DNA of 64,000 bases from Rhodococcus sp. AW25M09 (GCF_000333955.1 NZ_CAPS01000012.1:1-64000); one strand, 5' to 3'. Numbered from the stretch's first letter, positions 9,615 through 17,956 are shown. Notes: generated by a model not told the origin, from the sequence alone. A program made the numbers and translations.

Positions 9615-9641
9615 GGTTTGGAAGTCCGATTTGCCGGGTAA
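9615..9641 (+). promoter_or_regulatory. SigF/SigB-like promoter of the lipoprotein gene
   Basis: GGTTT at 9615-9619, exactly 16 bases, then GGGTAA at 9636-9641. This matches the GGTTT-N15-17-GGGTA form known for actinobacterial SigF-type (and partly SigB) promoters. It implies an untranslated leader of about 100 bases, which contains the small hairpin CCCCCTTGAGGGGG at 9654-9667. Confidence 0.6.
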
Positions 9642-9749
9642 CAAGTCGGCACGCCCCCTTGAGGGGGATCGAGATGGGACCCATCCGCTCGGCAAGCAGC
9701 GCCGAATGACCCACAACGCTCGAGAGACGAGCACGGAAGGTTGACCGAC

Positions 9750-10448
9750 ATGTTCACTGTTCGTAAAGCTTTGGCCGCCACCGCAATCGGTGCACTGACG
9801 ATCGTTCCGCTGGCCGCATGCTCCAGCGATGATGCCACCAGCGCAGTCGATTCAGCGACCTCATCGGCCGCATCGGCCATGGAAACCACCGAGAGCACCC
9901 CCGAGCCCGCAGCAGAGGTCAGCGACCTCAGCAACGGCGTCGACACTGCTGTTGCTCTCGATCCCGGATTCCTCGAAGCACTGACCACCCTCGGCCTCAC
10001 CCCCGGTGTCGTCGGAACCGCAACTCTCGCAGACGGATCCATCGCCTTCCCGATCACCGGCGGAAACGTCAAGTACTGGGAGCCCGGCACCGTCGATCCC
10101 TACGTCCAGGGCGAGATCATGCACGAAGGCAGCGGCCTGTCGCTGACCGCCGGCGAGACCGTCGTCGAGCTGACCAACTTCGACATCGACCCGGGCACTT
10201 CGGTTCTGACCGGTGACGTCTCGGTCAACGGCGAAGAGGCTGCATCGGATGCAGTGCTGTTCGATCTCGACGGCCGCACGCTCCAGCCGCTGGCCACCGG
10301 ACCCGACAACACCGCAATCCTGCAGGGCACCGAGGTCAAGATCTCGGAGACCGCTGCCGGACTGCTCAACGACACGTTCAAGACCGACGCTGTCAAGCCG
10401 GGACTGCTCGTCGGAGTTGCGACCATCACGGTCAAGACCTCCGCGTAA
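9750..10448 (+). CDS. Secreted lipoprotein of unknown function
   Basis: 232 aa from ATG 9750, preferred over TTG 9741 because the GGAAGG ribosome site is 9 bases from the ATG and touches the TTG. A lipoprotein signal peptide ends in the lipobox LAAC. A Ser/Thr/Glu-rich linker (to about residue 55) leads to a beta-rich domain with repeated short acidic strands. I do not recognise a catalytic motif. The SigF-like promoter upstream suggests stress or stationary-phase expression. It is followed by its own terminator, so it is monocistronic. A structural or adhesive envelope role is possible but not shown. Confidence 0.75.
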   Translation: MFTVRKALAATAIGALTIVPLAACSSDDATSAVDSATSSAASAMETTESTPEPAAEVSDLSNGVDTAVALDPGFLEALTTLGLTPGVVGTATLADGSIAFPITGGNVKYWEPGTVDPYVQGEIMHEGSGLSLTAGETVVELTNFDIDPGTSVLTGDVSVNGEEAASDAVLFDLDGRTLQPLATGPDNTAILQGTEVKISETAAGLLNDTFKTDAVKPGLLVGVATITVKTSA

Positions 10449-10466
10449 CAGTTAACTGAACCACCT

Positions 10467-10503
10467 GCGCGAGAGTCGCCGTGAAAGACGGCGGCTCTCG
10501 CGC
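10467..10503 (+). terminator. Rho-independent terminator of the lipoprotein gene
   Basis: A 16-bp stem with one G-T wobble (10467-10482 with 10488-10503) closes on GAAAG. TTTT follows at 10511-10514. Confidence 0.85.
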
Positions 10504-10538
10504 ACAGGTGTTTTCGCAGCAAGACCAGGAGCCAACGG

Positions 10539-11009
10539 ATGAGAGCGTTCACGAAGATCTACGGCGGGCACCCGCTGCACGCGGTCGGCCTGTTGTTGTC
10601 GTTCGCTCTCGTCGGCTACGTCGTGGCGATCGCTGGACCCCAGACTCTGTGGAATCGCGACGTCTGGTGGCAGTCCATCATCGTGTGGTTCCTCGGTTCG
10701 GTGCTGTTGCACGACGCCGTGCTGTATCCGCTGTACTCCCTGCTCGACCGCCTCATCACCGGAATCCCGCGCCGACGCTTTGCCGTGTCACCGGTCAATT
10801 TCGTTCGAGTCCCCGCACTCGGTGCCGCACTGACGTTTCTCATGTTCTTTCCCGGGATACTCTCCCAAGGCGCGGAGTCGTATCGAGCAGCAACCGGATT
10901 GACGCAGGATCCCTTTCTCGGTCGCTGGTTGATATTGACGACTGCGCTGTTCACCGTGAGCGCAGCCGCTTACTTCATTCGATTGATCTTCGTACGGAGC
11001 CGAGCATGA
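10539..11009 (+). CDS. Small polytopic membrane protein, unknown function
   Basis: 156 aa with about four predicted membrane helices: residues 13-32, 44-63, 88-107 and 128-150. The loop between helices two and three is basic (PRRRF). I see no family motif. GGAGCCAACGG precedes ATG 10539. Its TGA overlaps the ATG of the next gene (ATGA), so it is translationally coupled to the methyltransferase. The function may be linked to that enzyme, but nothing in the sequence says how. Confidence 0.75.
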   Translation: MRAFTKIYGGHPLHAVGLLLSFALVGYVVAIAGPQTLWNRDVWWQSIIVWFLGSVLLHDAVLYPLYSLLDRLITGIPRRRFAVSPVNFVRVPALGAALTFLMFFPGILSQGAESYRAATGLTQDPFLGRWLILTTALFTVSAAAYFIRLIFVRSRA

Positions 11010-11671
11010 GCGTCACCGCCGATACACTCTTTCACCGAGCTGCAGCCGGATTACCCTGCTGGATAGGCGATTCCGACGGCAGCAGAGAGCAACTCCCCAC
11101 CGCGCGTTGGATGGGTGGTACCGCCTCGACCCCGGAGGATCTCCGCGCCGACCAGGCGATGATCAGTCGATGCACCGGGCCGACCATCGATCTCGGCTGC
11201 GGTCCCGGGCGTCTGACCGAAGCGCTTGCTCGACGCGGCGTTTCGGCCCTCGGAGTCGACAGCTCGAAGGCTGCCGTCGATCTGACCATCGGCCGCGGTG
11301 GCAACGCAGTTCTGAAAGATCTCTTCGAGCCCCTGCCCGAGACCGGCAACTGGTCCTGTGTGCTGTTGGCCGACGGGAACATCGGCATCGGCGGCGACCC
11401 GGTGCGGCTACTTCGCCGGGCCGCGGACCTACTGGCACCGGACGGAGCCGTCATCGCCGAGGTGGATGCGCCGAGCCACCACGGAATTCGAAACCGCACC
11501 GTGCGCTGGGAAACCGACACCATGGTCGGAGACTGGTTCGCGTGGTCGAGCGTCAGCGCCGACGCCACCGCGAGCATCGCCGACGCCGCCGGACTACAGG
11601 TGGTGGATGTGGCCCCGATCGACGGCCGCTACTTCGCCCGAATGACTCTGAGGTCGTTCACCAATTCGTGA
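11006..11671 (+). CDS. Class I SAM-dependent methyltransferase
   Basis: 221 aa. Motif I IDLGCGPGRLTEALA is at about residue 59, followed by the acidic strand end LGVDSS. The body FADGN-like strand (LLADGNIGIGG) and LLAPDGAVIAEVDAP correspond to motifs II and III. The acceptor is unknown. It starts at ATG 11006 overlapping the previous stop, and its last 14 bases overlap the 3' end of the convergent membrane-protein gene. Confidence 0.85.
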   Translation: MSVTADTLFHRAAAGLPCWIGDSDGSREQLPTARWMGGTASTPEDLRADQAMISRCTGPTIDLGCGPGRLTEALARRGVSALGVDSSKAAVDLTIGRGGNAVLKDLFEPLPETGNWSCVLLADGNIGIGGDPVRLLRRAADLLAPDGAVIAEVDAPSHHGIRNRTVRWETDTMVGDWFAWSSVSADATASIADAAGLQVVDVAPIDGRYFARMTLRSFTNS

Positions 11672-13019
11672 ACAGCAGGTGATTGATCGCCAACGCCGCG
11701 AGTACCTGCAGAGCCAACCAGAACCGGTGCGAGCGTTGCGGCAGCACAGCCGGGGCGAGGAGCATCCACATCGCGAACGGCAACCAGATTCGCTCGGTCT
11801 CGGCCTTGCTCAACTGACTCAGATCCGCCATCACCACCGCCGCCACGCCGCCGATCACCAACAGATTGATCGGCTCGAACCGCGTGAGAATCCGCGGGAA
11901 GGCCGCAGGCACCGCTACACCCACCGCACAGAACAACGCAGCGAAGTTCGCCCAACCCCAGTACTCGAACGGACGATCGTTGGCGATGCCCTGGTAGTAC
12001 CGCTCCTGCACCAACTCGTAGCCCTCGTACCACCAGAATCCGTACGCCGTGAAGATCGCAGCGACGATCAGTGCTCCGATCACCGCGCCCAGGAACGGAA
12101 CAATTCTGCGGCCGGCCACCAGAACCGCAACTGCAGGCAGGCCCATCAACACCAGCCCGTAATTGAGATAGATTCCGAAGCCGAGCAGCACACCCGCACC
12201 GACCGACGCCGGCCACAGGTACCGCTTGGTGGAGATCGCCAGCAGCGCGATACCCCACGCGGCGATACCGGCGTAGAACGCATCCGCCGATACTCCGATC
12301 CAGATCGCCGCCGGGGCGATGGCCACGAACGGTGCTGCACGCCTTGCCATGTCCTCGTCGCCCAACACGCGAAGCGTGAGTATCACCGCGACCGCGGCAC
12401 TCGTCCCGACCAGCACACACAGCGTCGCCGCCCACGCTCCGCCGCTCAGGCCGAGCCGGTCGAGCCAGACGAACGTCAGCAAGGCCCCCGGCGGGTGCCC
12501 CGACACGTGCGTGGTCCACGAATCCGCCTGGAAATCCAAGATGCGCTCGGAAAAGCCGCGCAGTGTCGCCGGAATGTCGGTGATGCCCGGCACCTCGTGC
12601 AAGTACTCGTCCGTCGAAGCCAACCGATCGACGAAACCGCGCTTCCACCCGTCGACCATTGCCAACGACATCGTCCAGGCCGCCGACGCACCCCAGACGA
12701 CGAACAGCAACCGCGTCCACGAGAGCCGTCGAGCCAATGTGGGGCCCCACAGCACAGTGGCCACGGCGAGGAGCACGGCGAATGGAGTCCCCCACCCGAA
12801 GTGAACTCTGCGGAAGCCGAACAGCGGTGCTGCGTCGGCGAAATCGCGCACCTGCTGCGGGGTTCTGTTGATGATGGGAGTGACGAGATCGTTTCCCAGA
12901 TAGGGCACGATGAACGCGACCACGACGAGCGCGACGGCCAACGTACCGGCTACGGCTTCTCTCCAGTAACGGATAGTGTTTTCTCCCTGCGGAATTCTGA
13001 CGAACGCGACTGGGAACAA
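11658..13019 (-). CDS. Large polytopic membrane protein, GT-C glycosyltransferase-like
   Basis: About 453 aa with roughly ten to twelve hydrophobic helices from REAVAGTLAVALVVVAF onward. The periplasmic-side segment DSWTTHVSGHPPG is typical of a group of actinobacterial integral membrane proteins that resemble GT-C glycosyltransferases using polyprenyl-phosphate sugars. It is divergent from the MTA phosphorylase/epimerase/GT2 operon, as in the mycobacterial Rv0535-Rv0541 area. The start is a problem: helix one must be included, yet no ATG or GTG precedes it after the divergent gene. TTG 13019 (no ribosome site) is the only common start; a GGGAG site followed by ACT ATC at about 12978 hints at an unusual ATC start. 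Confidence 0.75.
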   Translation of the reverse strand: MFPVAFVRIPQGENTIRYWREAVAGTLAVALVVVAFIVPYLGNDLVTPIINRTPQQVRDFADAAPLFGFRRVHFGWGTPFAVLLAVATVLWGPTLARRLSWTRLLFVVWGASAAWTMSLAMVDGWKRGFVDRLASTDEYLHEVPGITDIPATLRGFSERILDFQADSWTTHVSGHPPGALLTFVWLDRLGLSGGAWAATLCVLVGTSAAVAVILTLRVLGDEDMARRAAPFVAIAPAAIWIGVSADAFYAGIAAWGIALLAISTKRYLWPASVGAGVLLGFGIYLNYGLVLMGLPAVAVLVAGRRIVPFLGAVIGALIVAAIFTAYGFWWYEGYELVQERYYQGIANDRPFEYWGWANFAALFCAVGVAVPAAFPRILTRFEPINLLVIGGVAAVVMADLSQLSKAETERIWLPFAMWMLLAPAVLPQRSHRFWLALQVLAALAINHLLFTNW

Positions 13020-13052
13020 GCATATCGACCGACGGTGATGGAGGATGATCAG

Positions 13053-13850
13053 ATGAACAAGGATGTGCACGGACGCGCCGAGATCGCCGTCATCGGCGGT
13101 AGCGGCTTCTACTCGTTCTTCGCCGACGATGCCGAAGAGATCGAGCTCGATACCCCCTACGGCGCCCCGAGCGCTCCGATCACGCTGGGCGAGGTGGAGG
13201 GTCGACAGGTCGCGTTCCTGCCCAGACACGGCCGGGGGCACGAGTACTCCCCGCACACGTTGCCGTATCGAGCGAACATGTGGGCGCTCCGAATGCTCGG
13301 CGTGAGCCGAGTGTTCGCCCCGTGCGCCGTCGGGTCACTGGTGCCCGAGTACGGCCCGGGCACCGTCGTCGTTCCCGATCAGCTCGTCGACCGAACGTCC
13401 GGGCGCGCACAGACGTACTTCGACGAGGGCGGAATCCACGTCGAGTTCGCCGACCCGTACTGCACACAGTTGCGCTCGGCGGCTCTCCAGGACACTGCGA
13501 TCGACGGCGGCGTCATGGTGGTCGTCGAAGGTCCGCGGTTCTCCACGCGCGCGGAAAGCCAGTGGTTCGCCCGCCAGGGTTGGACACTGGTGAACATGAC
13601 CGGTCACCCCGAAGCCGTTCTCGCTCGCGAACTCGAACTCTGTTACGCACCGATAGCGCTGGTGACCGACCTCGACGCGGGCATCGAATCAGGTCAGGGA
13701 GTCAAGGCCGTGGACGTGTTCGCGGAGTTCCAGAAGAACATCGAACCACTCAAGGCCCTGGTGCGATCGGCTGTACGTGATGCTCCCACCGGCGACTGCC
13801 CCACGTGTCGAGTGCACGCCGGGATCACGTTGCCGATCGAGCTGCCATGA
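13053..13850 (+). CDS. mtnP: S-methyl-5'-thioadenosine phosphorylase
   Basis: 265 aa from ATG 13053 (GGAGG 8 bases upstream; ATG 13038 would add five residues). IGGSGFY at the N-terminus, RHGRGHEYSPH, then YRANMWALRMLGV and GPRFSTRAESQWF are hallmarks of the MTAP branch of family-2 nucleoside phosphorylases. It splits methylthioadenosine with phosphate into adenine and methylthioribose-1-phosphate in the cytoplasm. It overlaps the following epimerase gene by ATGA and starts a four-gene operon. The order MTAP, epimerase, GT2, DUF2064 equals Rv0535/0536/0539/0540 from memory. Confidence 0.93.
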   Translation: MNKDVHGRAEIAVIGGSGFYSFFADDAEEIELDTPYGAPSAPITLGEVEGRQVAFLPRHGRGHEYSPHTLPYRANMWALRMLGVSRVFAPCAVGSLVPEYGPGTVVVPDQLVDRTSGRAQTYFDEGGIHVEFADPYCTQLRSAALQDTAIDGGVMVVVEGPRFSTRAESQWFARQGWTLVNMTGHPEAVLARELELCYAPIALVTDLDAGIESGQGVKAVDVFAEFQKNIEPLKALVRSAVRDAPTGDCPTCRVHAGITLPIELP

Positions 13851-14905
13851 CGCGGGTACTGCTCACCGGCGCAGCCGGATTCATCGGAGGCCATATTCTC
13901 GACGCTGCGCGTGAGGCCGACCTCGACGTCGTCGCCGTGGACGCGATGCTCGAATCCGCGCACGGTCCGGCGGCCGACGCGGAGGGCATCACCGACCTCG
14001 ATGTCCGAGACAAGGACGCACTCGTCGACGCGCTACGCGGAGTGGACGTCGTCTGCCATCAGGCGGCAGTGGTGGGAGCGGGCGTCGACGCGGCAGATGC
14101 ACCCGCCTACGCGAGCCACAACGACTACGGCACAGCGGTGCTGCTGGCAGCGATGTACGAGGCAGGCTGTTCGCGGCTGGTGCTCGCCTCCTCGATGGTG
14201 GTCTACGGCGAAGGGCGCTATGTCGATTCGTCGGGTAGCACTGTGGTTCCGGGACCCCGTAGCCGAGCCGACCTCGACGCCGGCTTGTTCGACAATCGTG
14301 ATCCCGAAACCGGTGAACCGCTCGATTGGCAGCTGGTCGAAGAGGATTCGATGCTCGATCCCAGGAGCACGTACGCGGCGAGCAAGCTGGCGCAGGAGAA
14401 CTACGCCTCCGCCTGGGCGATTGCCACGGGCGGATCGGTAGTCGCACTGCGTTACCACAACGTGTACGGCCCGCACATGCCGCGGAACACCCCATATTCC
14501 GGTGTGGCAGCGATGTTCCGATCGTCTCTCGAGCTCGGCCGGGCCCCGACGGTCTACGAGGACGGCAAGCAGGCCCGCGATTTCGTCCACGTGCACGACG
14601 TCGCAGCGGCCAACATCGCCTCGATCTCGGCCGAACCGGACGGCTTCACCGCACTCAACGTGTGCTCGGGACACCCGATCACCATCGGTGAGGTCGCCAC
14701 CATCCTGGCCGACGCGCGCGGCGGACCGGCCCCCGAGATCACCGGCCGGTATCGAGCCGGCGACGTCCGACACATCGTTGCCAGTTCCCGACGGGCGCAG
14801 CAGACTCTGGGATTCAGCGCGAAGATCATGCCCCGCGAGGGGCTGACCGCATTCGCCGACGCACCGCTACGTGACGCCGAGGGAACGGGGCCACCGCGTG
14901 TCTGA
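13847..14905 (+). CDS. NAD-dependent epimerase/dehydratase (SDR family, GalE-like)
   Basis: 352 aa starting at ATG 13847, which overlaps the phosphorylase stop. The N-terminal TGAAGFIGGH binds NAD. SSMVVYGEG carries the catalytic Ser, and YAASK carries Tyr and Lys. RYHNVYGPHMPRNTPYSG and GKQARDFVHVHDVA are typical of nucleotide-sugar epimerases or dehydratases. The product sugar is unknown, but coupling to a GT2 transferase (8-base overlap) points to supply of a sugar donor for a glycolipid or envelope glycan. Its mycobacterial counterpart is annotated galE3. Confidence 0.9.
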   Translation: MTRVLLTGAAGFIGGHILDAAREADLDVVAVDAMLESAHGPAADAEGITDLDVRDKDALVDALRGVDVVCHQAAVVGAGVDAADAPAYASHNDYGTAVLLAAMYEAGCSRLVLASSMVVYGEGRYVDSSGSTVVPGPRSRADLDAGLFDNRDPETGEPLDWQLVEEDSMLDPRSTYAASKLAQENYASAWAIATGGSVVALRYHNVYGPHMPRNTPYSGVAAMFRSSLELGRAPTVYEDGKQARDFVHVHDVAAANIASISAEPDGFTALNVCSGHPITIGEVATILADARGGPAPEITGRYRAGDVRHIVASSRRAQQTLGFSAKIMPREGLTAFADAPLRDAEGTGPPRV

Positions 14906-15551
14906 CCCGACATCGGTCACGGTCGTCATCCCGTGCATGAACGAGGCCGAATCGCTTCCTGCAGTGTTGGATTCGATACCGGTGGGCTACCGCGCGATCG
15001 TGGTGGACAACAACTCGACCGACGCCACCGCCGCCGTGGCCGCCGCCCACGGAGCCACGGTGGTCTCCGAATCGGTACCGGGATACGGCGCTGCCGTACA
15101 CGCAGGCGTCGTCGCTGCCGAGACCGACATCGTCTGCGTTCTCGACGGAGACGGCTCGATGGATCCACAGGATCTGCCGACACTCGTGGCAGCGTTGGAC
15201 CACGCCGACCTCGCGGTCGGGCGCCGCCGACCGGCGAAGGGCAGCTCGCCCCTGCACGCCAGAATGGGCAATGCCCTACTCTCACTGCGGCTTCGGACCA
15301 AGTACAAGTTGCCGGTACACGACCTGGGAGCCATCCGGGCGGTACGACGCCAGGCGCTGCTCGATCTCGATGTGACCGATCGCCGTTCGGGCTACCCGCT
15401 CCAACTGCTCGTCCTGGCAGCAGAAGCGGGGTGGACCGTCGTCGAACACGACGTGGACTACCGGCCGAGAACCGCAGGCACATCGAAGGTCTCGGGCTCG
15501 GTGAAAGGGACCATCGTCGCTGTACGAGACTTCTGGAAGGTGCTCTCGTGA
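14898..15551 (+). CDS. Family 2 glycosyltransferase (dolichyl-phosphate sugar synthase-like)
   Basis: 217 aa from GTG 14898, which overlaps the previous gene by 8 bases. VTVVIPCMNEAESLPAVLDSI is the GT2 N-terminal strand. VVDNNSTDAT and VCVLDGDGSMDPQDL give the nucleotide- and metal-binding acidic residues. Later, VHDLGAIRAVRR and SGYPLQLLV resemble polyprenyl-phosphate sugar transferases. No membrane helices are visible, so it is cytosolic or peripheral. It likely loads a sugar onto polyprenyl phosphate or a lipid made by the same operon. Confidence 0.88.
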   Translation: MSDPTSVTVVIPCMNEAESLPAVLDSIPVGYRAIVVDNNSTDATAAVAAAHGATVVSESVPGYGAAVHAGVVAAETDIVCVLDGDGSMDPQDLPTLVAALDHADLAVGRRRPAKGSSPLHARMGNALLSLRLRTKYKLPVHDLGAIRAVRRQALLDLDVTDRRSGYPLQLLVLAAEAGWTVVEHDVDYRPRTAGTSKVSGSVKGTIVAVRDFWKVLS

Positions 15552-16246
15552 TCGTCACCGCTCTCGTCGTCGCCAAAGCCCCCGTGCCCGGGCTGGCCAA
15601 GACCCGCCTCGCCGCAACCATCGGAGACGACGCCGCAGCCGAACTCGCCGCGGCGTCGCTGCTGGACACCCTCGATGCCGTGTCGGCGACCGCTGTCGAT
15701 CATCGCGTCGTGGCCCTCACAGGTAACCTCGCCGACGCGGCCCGATCCGAGGAACTGACCCGCGCTCTGGCGTCGTTCACGGTGATCGCGCAACGCGGTG
15801 ATGGATTGGGAGAACGGCTGGCGCACGCCCATGCCGACGCGGCAACCACCGGGGCCGTGCTGCAGATCGGAATGGACACCCCGCAGGTGACGCCGCGGAT
15901 GCTCACCGATGCGGCCGCGACACTGGCCGGTAGCGACGTGCTCGGATCGGCCGAGGACGGCGGCTGGTGGGCACTGGGCCTGCGTCACCCAGCCATGGCA
16001 CAGGCCCTGCTCGACGTGCCCATGTCGGCACCGTCGACAGGCGTCGACACCCGCGCCGCCCTCACTGCCGCCGGAGCGTCGCTGACAATGCTCTCGGTAT
16101 TGCGGGACGTCGATTTCGAGTCCGACCTCTCCCCGGTATCTCGACTGTGCGAGCCGGCCAGTCGATTCCGCATTGCCGTCGAGAAAGTGCGACGCGAATC
16201 GGGCTTATCGGTCCGTTCCGCCAGGTCTGTTTCCGACGCCCAGTAA
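15548..16246 (+). CDS. DUF2064 (TIGR04282-type) GT-A-fold protein
   Basis: 232 aa from GTG 15548 overlapping the GT2 stop (GTGA). AKAPVPGLAKTRL at the N-terminus, then IGMDTPQVTP, EDGGWWALGL and STGVDTRAAL are the conserved blocks of DUF2064, a family with a nucleotidyl/glycosyl-transferase GT-A fold and no settled function. It ends the phosphorylase/epimerase/GT2 operon. Co-operation with the GT2 enzyme is suggested only by conserved order. A short hairpin GGTCGG/CCGACC at 16281-16298 follows it. Confidence 0.85.
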   Translation: MIVTALVVAKAPVPGLAKTRLAATIGDDAAAELAAASLLDTLDAVSATAVDHRVVALTGNLADAARSEELTRALASFTVIAQRGDGLGERLAHAHADAATTGAVLQIGMDTPQVTPRMLTDAAATLAGSDVLGSAEDGGWWALGLRHPAMAQALLDVPMSAPSTGVDTRAALTAAGASLTMLSVLRDVDFESDLSPVSRLCEPASRFRIAVEKVRRESGLSVRSARSVSDAQ

Positions 16247-16394
16247 ATCGAACCCGAGTCTCCACACATGTTGTGGAACAGGTCGGTTCGATCCGACCCA
16301 TTTGCCGGACCGTCAACAATCAATATCGAATCGCAACAATGCGGAACAACCGATTCACGGTCATTTCACAGACTCAGGTGCTAGAAAAGGTGAC

Positions 16395-16556
16395 ATGACC
16401 GGGTTGTTGATTGGCGTTACCTTGTGGATGGTGTGCGCGACTGTCGTCGCCACGGTCCTCGGTCGCGTCGCGCACCGCGGTGATACCGAGGAATTGGGGT
16501 CCATTCGCGAGTGGGACATGGACGCACTCGATCACGAGGTCCACCACGAGCACTGA
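16395..16556 (+). CDS. 53-aa single-pass membrane protein
   Basis: ATG 16395 is preceded by AAAAGG at a spacing of four bases. Residues 2-24 (GLLIGVTLWMVCATVVATVLG) form one hydrophobic helix. The C-terminal half is acidic and His-rich (DTEELGSIREWDMDALDHEVHHEH). The stop is six bases before the convergent marR stop. It carries no known motif; codon use and a good ribosome site make it believable as a real small gene. Confidence 0.6.
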   Translation: MTGLLIGVTLWMVCATVVATVLGRVAHRGDTEELGSIREWDMDALDHEVHHEH

Positions 16557-16562
16557 CGAGCG

Positions 16563-16997
16563 TCAGTCGACGTGTTCGGCGATCTCGGTCAGAATTCTCG
16601 CCGCTGCGGCCAATGTCTCCCGCTGCTGCGGCGTCAACTCGTCCAACTGCTCTGCGAGCGCAATTTCTCGAGCGGCAATTTCTCCTCGCGCGGTTGCCGT
16701 GCCGACATCGGTCAGCTTCAGAACCACCTGCCTGCCGTCCGTCGGGTGCGGCACCCGATGTATCAGCCCCTCACCCACCAACGCGTGCGAGGACCTGGAC
16801 ACCGACGGTGGTTTGATTCGCTCCCGGGCGGCCAATTCACCCGTCGTCATCGGGCCCTCACGTAGCAACGTCGTCAGTATCGACAGCTGAGCGACGGGCA
16901 ACCTGTCGCTGGAATGGTGCAGACGTAGCCTCCGATTCAGCCGCATCGCACTGACGGACAAATCCCTGGCAAGCCGGGAATCGGGTAGATCACTCAC
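16563..16997 (-). CDS. MarR-family transcriptional regulator
   Basis: 144 aa from GTG 16997, the usual MarR length; the frame stays open upstream but the extra residues look non-coding. The winged helix shows VAQLSILTTLLREGPMTTGEL, then IKPPSVSRSSHALVGEGLI and HPTDGRQVVLKLTDVG, which includes the DxR wing motif. On the minus strand TAATCT sits seven bases before the GTG, so the transcript is probably leaderless. The palindrome ACACCGCGGTGT lies just upstream of that box and is a candidate autoregulatory operator. The ligand is unknown. Divergent from a methyltransferase gene. Confidence 0.9.
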   Translation of the reverse strand: MSDLPDSRLARDLSVSAMRLNRRLRLHHSSDRLPVAQLSILTTLLREGPMTTGELAARERIKPPSVSRSSHALVGEGLIHRVPHPTDGRQVVLKLTDVGTATARGEIAAREIALAEQLDELTPQQRETLAAAARILTEIAEHVD

Positions 16998-17306
16998 GAT
17001 GTCCAGATTACGACACCGCGGTGTGTTTGCCCGATTTCCGAAAACAGCGGATTGCTCGATGTACCGGCCCTGGAACAAACCGCTGATATTTCTCAGCGGT
17101 TTACCCGGGTCGGAATTGTCGAAAACAAGGTCGATCCGGCCGCAGCCGGCACCCACTCGGCATCGCGACGTCAGTTCCATCTGCTCGCCGTACATTCATC
17201 CGTTCTCGCCGGGCCGAGATCTGCACTTCCTGGCAAACGGTCTACCAGAACTACAACGCCCTGCTGCTGCGCGCGACGCTGTAACGACCCCCACTAGGCT
17301 TCCCCG
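16998..17306. promoter_or_regulatory. Divergent marR/methyltransferase promoter region with dyads
   Basis: A 309-bp gap without a gene. It holds the minus-strand -10 box (AGATTA on the plus strand, 17005-17010), the 12-bp palindrome ACACCGCGGTGT (17013-17024), and a perfect 10-bp hairpin with arms AAACCGCTGA (17077-17086) and TCAGCGGTTT (17093-17102) around a 6-base loop. The plus-strand TAGGCT box for the methyltransferase is at 17295-17300. The dyads are seen directly; use as operators is inferred. Confidence 0.5.
17295..17300 (+). promoter_or_regulatory. -10 box of a probable leaderless promoter (methyltransferase)
   Basis: TAGGCT with a 6-base spacer to GTG 17307. No ribosome site precedes the GTG. 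Confidence 0.55.
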
Positions 17307-17930
17307 GTGGACGCCGCAGACTGGGATCGAAAGTACGAAGGCCGGGAACTCGTGTACGGCGAGGCACCGAATGCGACCTTGGTGGAAGTCGCGACGACGT
17401 TGAACCGCGGTCGTGCACTGGATCTCGCATCCGGGCAGGGTCGAAACGCCATTTGGCTGGCGACCCGCGGCTGGACCGTCGACGCCGTCGACTTCTCCTC
17501 GGTGGCGTTGACGGCGGCGAATCGTGTCGCAGCGACGGCACCCAGGTCGGTGCGCGAGCGCCTGACCTGGATTCATGCAGACGTGACCGAACTGCCAACC
17601 GCGCCGAACTATGACCTGGTTCTCATGTTCTATCTCCATCTGCCCCCGAATGAGCGGCGCAAGGCCGTTTCGGCGGCAGTTTCAGCGCTGAAACCCGAAG
17701 GAATCCTCATGATTCTCGGGCATCACACGGCGAATCTCGACGCCGGCGTCGGCGGTCCCCAGGAAGCCGAAATCCTTTATACGCCTGACGATTTGGTGTC
17801 CGATATCGACTCTCGGCTGACCATTGTCACCGCCGAGAACCGGTATCGACACGTGAGCGAGGCCACAGCGATCGACGCATTATTACTGGCGAGTAGGTCT
17901 CCCCTTGGCAGCGAACCGGATCGGGGGTAA
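17307..17930 (+). CDS. Class I SAM-dependent methyltransferase (TehB/thiopurine-like)
   Basis: 207 aa from GTG 17307. WDRKYEGRELVYGEAPN at the N-terminus, then ALDLASGQGRNAIWLATRGW (motif I) and VDAVDFSS, belong to the TehB/TPMT-like group that methylates small or toxic molecules. LVLMFYLHLPPNERRKAV and LKPEGILMILGHH follow. It is probably leaderless and divergent from MarR, which may control it. Its last codons contain the first of two TTACT-type sites that precede fadE5. Confidence 0.85.
   Translation: MDAADWDRKYEGRELVYGEAPNATLVEVATTLNRGRALDLASGQGRNAIWLATRGWTVDAVDFSSVALTAANRVAATAPRSVRERLTWIHADVTELPTAPNYDLVLMFYLHLPPNERRKAVSAAVSALKPEGILMILGHHTANLDAGVGGPQEAEILYTPDDLVSDIDSRLTIVTAENRYRHVSEATAIDALLLASRSPLGSEPDRG
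17883..17896. promoter_or_regulatory. TTACT-type operator 1 upstream of fadE5
   Basis: TTACTGGCGAGTAG is 13/14 identical to the site in the fadA2-fabG4 intergenic region (32533-32546). It lies 115 bases before the fadE5 start, inside the end of the methyltransferase gene. Likely bound by the TetR protein encoded at 34896-35498 (inferred). Confidence 0.5.
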
Positions 17931-17942
17931 TATCCCTTTATG

Positions 17943-17956
17943 TTACCGACGAGTAG
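17943..17956. promoter_or_regulatory. TTACT-type operator 2 upstream of fadE5
   Basis: TTACCGACGAGTAG, a weaker match (11/14 to the fadA2-fabG4 site), sits 55 bases before the fadE5 start codon in the promoter region. Confidence 0.45.

Noticed and set aside
11679-13052. Long plus-strand frame upstream of the MTA phosphorylase (would give a 723-aa protein)
   Set aside because: It is antisense to a clearly hydrophobic membrane-protein gene, is composed of Arg/Gln/His-rich shadow sequence, and the phosphorylase has its own GGAGG and ATG at 13053.
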